DNA from: Anadara kagoshimensis
Lineage: Eukaryota > Mollusca > Bivalvia > Arcoida > Arcidae
Reading direction: 5' to 3'
NCBI GenBank assembly: GCA_021292105.1
Contig: CM037874.1
Location: 23,123,534-23,187,533, forward strand
Length of the DNA: 64,000 nt
The notes under the pieces were generated by a model, which saw only the letters and a program-made list of their open reading frames with translations, made no database searches and was not told the origin of the DNA. Both the position numbers and the translations under genes were made by a program. Positions 59,983 through 64,000 of this stretch are shown here, piece by piece; positions within the stretch are counted from its first letter, which is position 1, and each line of letters starts with the position of its first letter.

Positions 59983-61600
59983 TCATACTATATTTTAATA
60001 TGTATTAGTTTCATAACAATCTATGCAAAAATAATGCAGTTATTGACCATTGTTTATTTCTTCATTACCGTACACGATACGGAGTAATGTAGATAACTCG
60101 AACTGATACTGGTGCTAATCCATATAACCAACAAATAATGAACAATTAAAAAGATATTTTAACCGATCGCGTCATAAGCGTTTTTGTGGAATGGTGGATT
60201 GATAAAATATAAATTTCTTATAGACTTGCCAATATTGTATATTTAAACATGAATTTTTACATAAATTCATAGTTTAGCAATCCACCTGCACCAGGAAAGT
60301 TTCGGCCCTTGTAACAAAACTAATAAAACTATAAATTTATTTACAATATGATGACACCTCAACTAAGTATGGACCATTTGAAAAATACCTGTTTAGACTG
60401 TTAAAATAATTTTAAAAACGTTTAAACTCTTAACAACACCAAATAACGCTAAAAATATTTTAATTGAAAATATATATATACCAAGAATGAACACAGTAAT
60501 AAGTATTTTTGAATATAATATTATTTAAAGCGCATTCCTTGCAGTTGAGGCATCATTTCAGTTTCTCGTGGGCCTAATCAGTTAAAGTGAGGAACTAACT
60601 AAAAGAAAAATACAAGAAACAGTACACTTAGAAAATAAACTTGTTGCGAAACTTAAAACTTTGTCCTCCAATGGACAACCTTTCAATAGCTTTTAACATC
60701 TCACAATTTACACATAATACAGACAAATGCTGCAAAAACTTATTTGTATCCAGATGGACAACAGCTAAAATACATGTAAATGTTTAAAATATCTATCCCA
60801 CCCCTGCCAATCAGTCAGTAATTTTTACCATTTTCCTTGGGATTTTATATGTTTTGCTACTTTTTATTCTTTTTATCTGGCCTGTTTTTTTTTGTTGCTA
60901 TTTTTGAAGTTAAGGGAACTTTTAACATGCCGTCAAATGATTCGATTGCATTGGATTGTCTGAATTTTAATAATTTCTGCCCCTGTTCATCAGATAAATT
61001 TACCCATAAATCATGGCTGATTTTTAAATAGGCTGCATTTGTAGTAAGTTCGAAGCAGCCTCTACCATGAAGAGCCCCACCAATATTGATGATTAGTTCT
61101 TCCTGAATATCTGTCTGTCAATTAATTGGAGCAATTTTGAAATTTTCCATGATCCAATTGCTTTAGCGATTCGAAGTTGTAATTTTTCCAATCAGGTGGG
61201 ATGGTAGGTTTTTTTTGACTGGGTAAAATTATCTTTTGATGAATAATGGAAATAAGGTTTTCTCTGTAATATTGCCCGCCAAGTTCATCCTTTTTTTTCT
61301 AAAATCTCTTGTTTTTTCAATGAAAGATATATCCGAAGTGGAAAAAAGTAACCCGTTTGTTCCAAAGATATTATTTAACATTTCTTGTCTTGATTTTTCA
61401 GGGATACCCTTGGATGTGAAGTGTCTTGCTGCGTTTTCTTTTAAAGGTCTTGTACACAGAATATGAGCAACAAGACAACTGCTTCCAAAGGATTTTCAGG
61501 GTCATATTATTTGCTTTCAAACATATATTGAAAGGGAATTTACCATGTTTAATGCCCTCTTATAATATTGTTTTTTAGCCCGAGAAGCACGCTTATATGC

Positions 61601-62855
61601 ATTTTGAGTAAGTTTAGCGTTTCCGTGACAGGATTCTCCAGGATATTCACCTATATATTCAACTACATGTAAAGTCATAATTGAATGTGTTATCTGAATT
61701 CAAACAACAACTGTGACAATAAAAGTCTTGATGAAGATCTTGGAGATCTTTAAACTGATACCCTTGCATAAACACGGAAACACTTTATAATCGCAATATC
61801 CACATTTCTTACAAATTACAAATATCACATAAAAAGTTGCAATAATTTATGGAGTTCAAATACAAAAATCTAAATTAAATTTAGCACAAGATCTGTAAAA
61901 GTAGATCTGGTTAAAAGTACGACAATACTAATTCAGATAAATAAATTATAACACTAGTCAGTTGATAATGTAGCACTAGTTATAATGTAGAAAATAAATA
62001 TAAATAGCGATATACTCACGACCTCTTCTTATAATCTTCTGATAAATTATTCGAAAAAACACTCTATTTAAGGAATGGTTTTGAAAACAAAAAAAACTAA
62101 TTACAATTTTTAGAGTTTAATTGGTGCATTTATTCTATAAACCAGACGTTCAAATAACGATCAAAAGCAAAGTTCATAGGTAAAAATGCAGTTACAAGCT
62201 AATTACATCTTTCACACGTGCCGCAGTGTACTATAGATGTTGTTTTTATGTACCATGAATGTTGTTTTTAGTACCCTGTATTACCCTCAGTTGAATTATG
62301 AAATCCACTTAATTAACTATCGTTCTAATTACCGCTTTGTGTTAATCTCCCAAATACTAAATTACAGATAATGAATTGGCTTTAGAAGTAAACAAAACAA
62401 TACTAATAATAAAATTTACAGGTCACGTAGAATATAATATAATTTTATCAAAATGTCACAAAAACACATATATATAAATATCCACTATACATACACAAAT
62501 GAAGCAATCATAAACATTTAAACATTATATACCCACGCAAATTATATGTAAACAATATTACACTTGTTATAATGTTTCTTTGTTTAAGTCACTTGTCAGG
62601 GTTTTAAGAACAAACGTCGTAGCTGCATATGATATGTCCTAAGTCCGCTGTCACTTAAATGCACCGTCTGTGTTGTAGTCTTTTGGATAACGGATCTTGT
62701 TAAAAATACCACCTGTCTTCCAAATAACTTCTCCAGTCGTCTATGGATGTATTTTCTGCAGTATCTGAAATGATTTAAGTCAAGTCCCGGAGATTTCGAA
62801 AAGTCACCTCGTTGAAGTATTTCGCCTATAAACACCTTGTGCACACCCCTCGCTT
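61601..62855. other. Noncoding, one unassigned open frame
   Basis: AT-rich. An 82-codon frame on the minus strand (62596-62844) with LEKLFGRQVVFLTRS has no recognised domain. It adjoins the L1-like fragment but does not look like reverse transcriptase. Confidence 0.35.
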
Positions 62856-63340
62856 TGTAAAATCTTAACTAGGTAATCTGTTAATTCAGAGTTTAAGTAT
62901 ATGTTGTTTATTGTTTCTGTCAGAACTGTGCCAATTATATTCCAAAAGTTTGAATAAAATTCTTTATACAGCCCATCAATACCCGGTGGTTTGTTATTAT
63001 CAAAGTGTATTAAAGCTTTCTAAACTTCATCTTCAGATATAAAATTATTTAAGTCATCTTTATCCTCTTCTGTTAATTGTTTTAAATCAATATTATCTAT
63101 GTACTTGTTATTCATCTCTTGATATATATTTTGGGTATATAACTCGGTATAAAAATCCGTAATCATTTTTATAATTTCGTCTTTATTAGTAGTCATTAAT
63201 CTTGATGAGAATTTACTTGTTAAAAATCTGGCTAGATGTACAAGTGACAATGTGGTAAATGTAAATGGTAGAAGGTTGATTAATTTATGTAAAAATATAG
63301 GTATATTAATTGGAAACGGTAGACTTGGTGGTGACAAGTC
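62856..63340 (-). pseudogene. L1/Tx1-like LINE fragment (start of reverse transcriptase)
   Basis: The minus strand reads KDEIIKMITDFYTELYTQN, LTEEDKDDLNNFISEDEV, a stop, then NNKPPGIDGLYKEFYSNFWN. This is the N-terminal region of an L1-class reverse transcriptase with its PGxDGxxxEFY motif. It breaks off near 62856. One in-frame stop is present. Confidence 0.8.
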
Positions 63341-63998
63341 ATTGGGTAGTTGTACTTATTTTTCAAATAATGGAGATAGTCTTGTTGATTATTAACTAAT
63401 AGACGAAAATTCTGTAGATGTTGTTTGTGATTTTTTAAGTATTAGATCAGAATGAGTTTTCTGCACAGTCACCGTTGTACTTCTTAATACCATGTAATGT
63501 AGTGGGTGTCGAAAAACCCGAAGTTAAAAGTGAAACCAGATTGATATTGAACGCTAGTAAAAGCAATCAATATATCCAGGTAAATCTACTAGATGAATAT
63601 CATCAACATAGGTTAAATCAACTTGCTATATCAAGTAAATTATTATATTATACAAAGTTTAAAAATCAATGTTATTTTGAATCGTATTTAGATTGTATAC
63701 ATAACAGTAAGTTTAGGTCAGTTGTTATGTAATTTTAGGTCAGTTCTAACTAATTTCAGAATTTCATCACATAATTTACAAATAGAAACTGGTAGATATG
63801 AAAAAATTGACAAGAATTAAAGGATATGTAAATGTTGTAATTCTAGTTGTATTGAAAATGAATTTCAAATATCATTTTTCATTGGTTTGTCCTTTATATG
63901 TAGATTTAAGAAAACAAATATTTCAAAAAACGGTTGTCGTTGGCCAAATCTGTCTAAATTTGTTAGTTTATTATCTGGAAAAAGGAAAATGTTATTAA
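63205..63998 (+). pseudogene. LINE with endonuclease end joined to C-terminal zinc domain
   Basis: The plus strand first reads the end of an endonuclease domain (NGRRLINLCKNIGILIGNGR, then LGSCTYFSNNGDSLVDY, 63265-63400). From about 63590 it continues with the C-terminal region of a LINE protein: YLDCIHNSKFRSV, then ISSHNLQIETGRYEKI, then a CKCC...C zinc-binding pattern near 63830. The reverse transcriptase between them is missing. It is frameshifted and runs to the window edge. Confidence 0.7.
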
Positions 63999-64000
63999 TA

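Larger units (their letters stand above)
56740..61600 (-). pseudogene. Decayed protein-coding sequence of unknown family
   Basis: Protein-like minus-strand segments appear in consistent order but broken frames. They include CTRPLKENAARHFTSKGIP with KSRQEMLNNIFGTN (61330-61470), ELIINIGGALHGRGCFELTT to FDGMLKVPLTSKIATKK (60840-61108), GRTIFSVFMGLETIKAHRSF (59300-59440), WYGNYPHDMMDNILMQYPWK (58880-58970), YQSKIHHVGKNVNDNISFHA (57209-57270), and DVAPVQIKYKAWKRIQ with DDWDQSRTYSHNYYT (56990-57090). At least one stop and several frameshifts are seen. About 1.3 kb of repeat DNA (59505-60830) is inserted between two segments. The protein would exceed 1000 residues. I do not recognise the domain; a mobile-element or multi-copy gene origin is likely. 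Confidence 0.5.

Noticed and set aside
62596-62844. 82-codon frame next to the L1-like fragment as part of its reverse transcriptase
   Set aside because: No reverse-transcriptase motif follows, and the expected continuation after the EFY block is absent.
45-64000. CRISPR array interpretation of the regular repeats (22, 28, 41 and 145 bp)
   Set aside because: Units are head-to-tail with no unique spacers, and the window is eukaryotic.

Overview
The window looks like an AT-rich, repeat-dense metazoan chromosome segment, most probably from a bivalve mollusc. The reasons are exon-intron structure, dense tRNA-derived SINEs, non-LTR retrotransposon pieces, and a long element built on a 145-bp tandem core that ends like the bivalve 'pearl'/Helitron-like repeats. 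There are no prokaryotic features. The species cannot be named from the sequence alone. A 1000-base run of N (35050-36049) marks a scaffold gap.

The one securely identified host gene is the 3' two-thirds of a neuronal syntaxin-1 (Qa-SNARE) on the minus strand, spread over 18.5 kb (32566 down to 14116). Eight exons are readable with matching splice sites and phases. They are a 74-bp exon from the Habc region, two alternative 109-bp exons (25248-25356 and 24281-24389), a 74-bp linker exon, a 138-bp N-terminal SNARE-motif exon, two alternative 111-bp exons for the C-terminal half of the SNARE motif (17609-17719 and 17424-17534), and a 78-bp membrane-anchor exon with the stop. Each alternative pair encodes the same protein segment with different residues, so up to four proteins are possible. 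The N-terminal exons (about 95 residues by family length) were not found; they lie in the N gap or beyond the window. The intron ahead of the first alternative pair carries degenerate extra copies of the donor-side exon edge at one end and of the acceptor-side exon edge at the other.

Layout: 1-14115 lies downstream of syntaxin and holds MITEs, a minisatellite, a foldback element and AT-rich sequence. 14116-32566 is the syntaxin exons, with introns full of minisatellites, SINEs, a hAT-like element and a 2.9-kb Helitron-like element that is itself split by a pogo/Tigger-like element. 32584-36049 has a 41-bp minisatellite, a TIR element and the gap. 36050-43030 includes a nearly perfect 570-bp inverted repeat whose arms each contain an exon-like terminal coding segment, plus SINEs. 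43030-48375 holds retrotransposon remains, including a broken LINE with endonuclease, reverse transcriptase and RNase H that is interrupted by a 951-bp TIR element. 48441-49446 is a third-class inverted repeat. 50700-54530 contains another inverted repeat around unrecognised exon-like segments on both strands. 54545-55926 is a second Helitron-like copy. 56740-61600 holds a decayed minus-strand coding sequence of unknown family, and the last 1.2 kb holds two LINE fragments in opposite orientation.

The genes do not form a shared pathway: one neuronal secretion gene is embedded in mobile-element debris. The most interesting material is the paired alternative exons of syntaxin and their decoy splice-site arrays, two unrecognised exon sets tied to large inverted repeats, and a tandem array of nuclear-receptor-like half-sites in the Helitron-like core.
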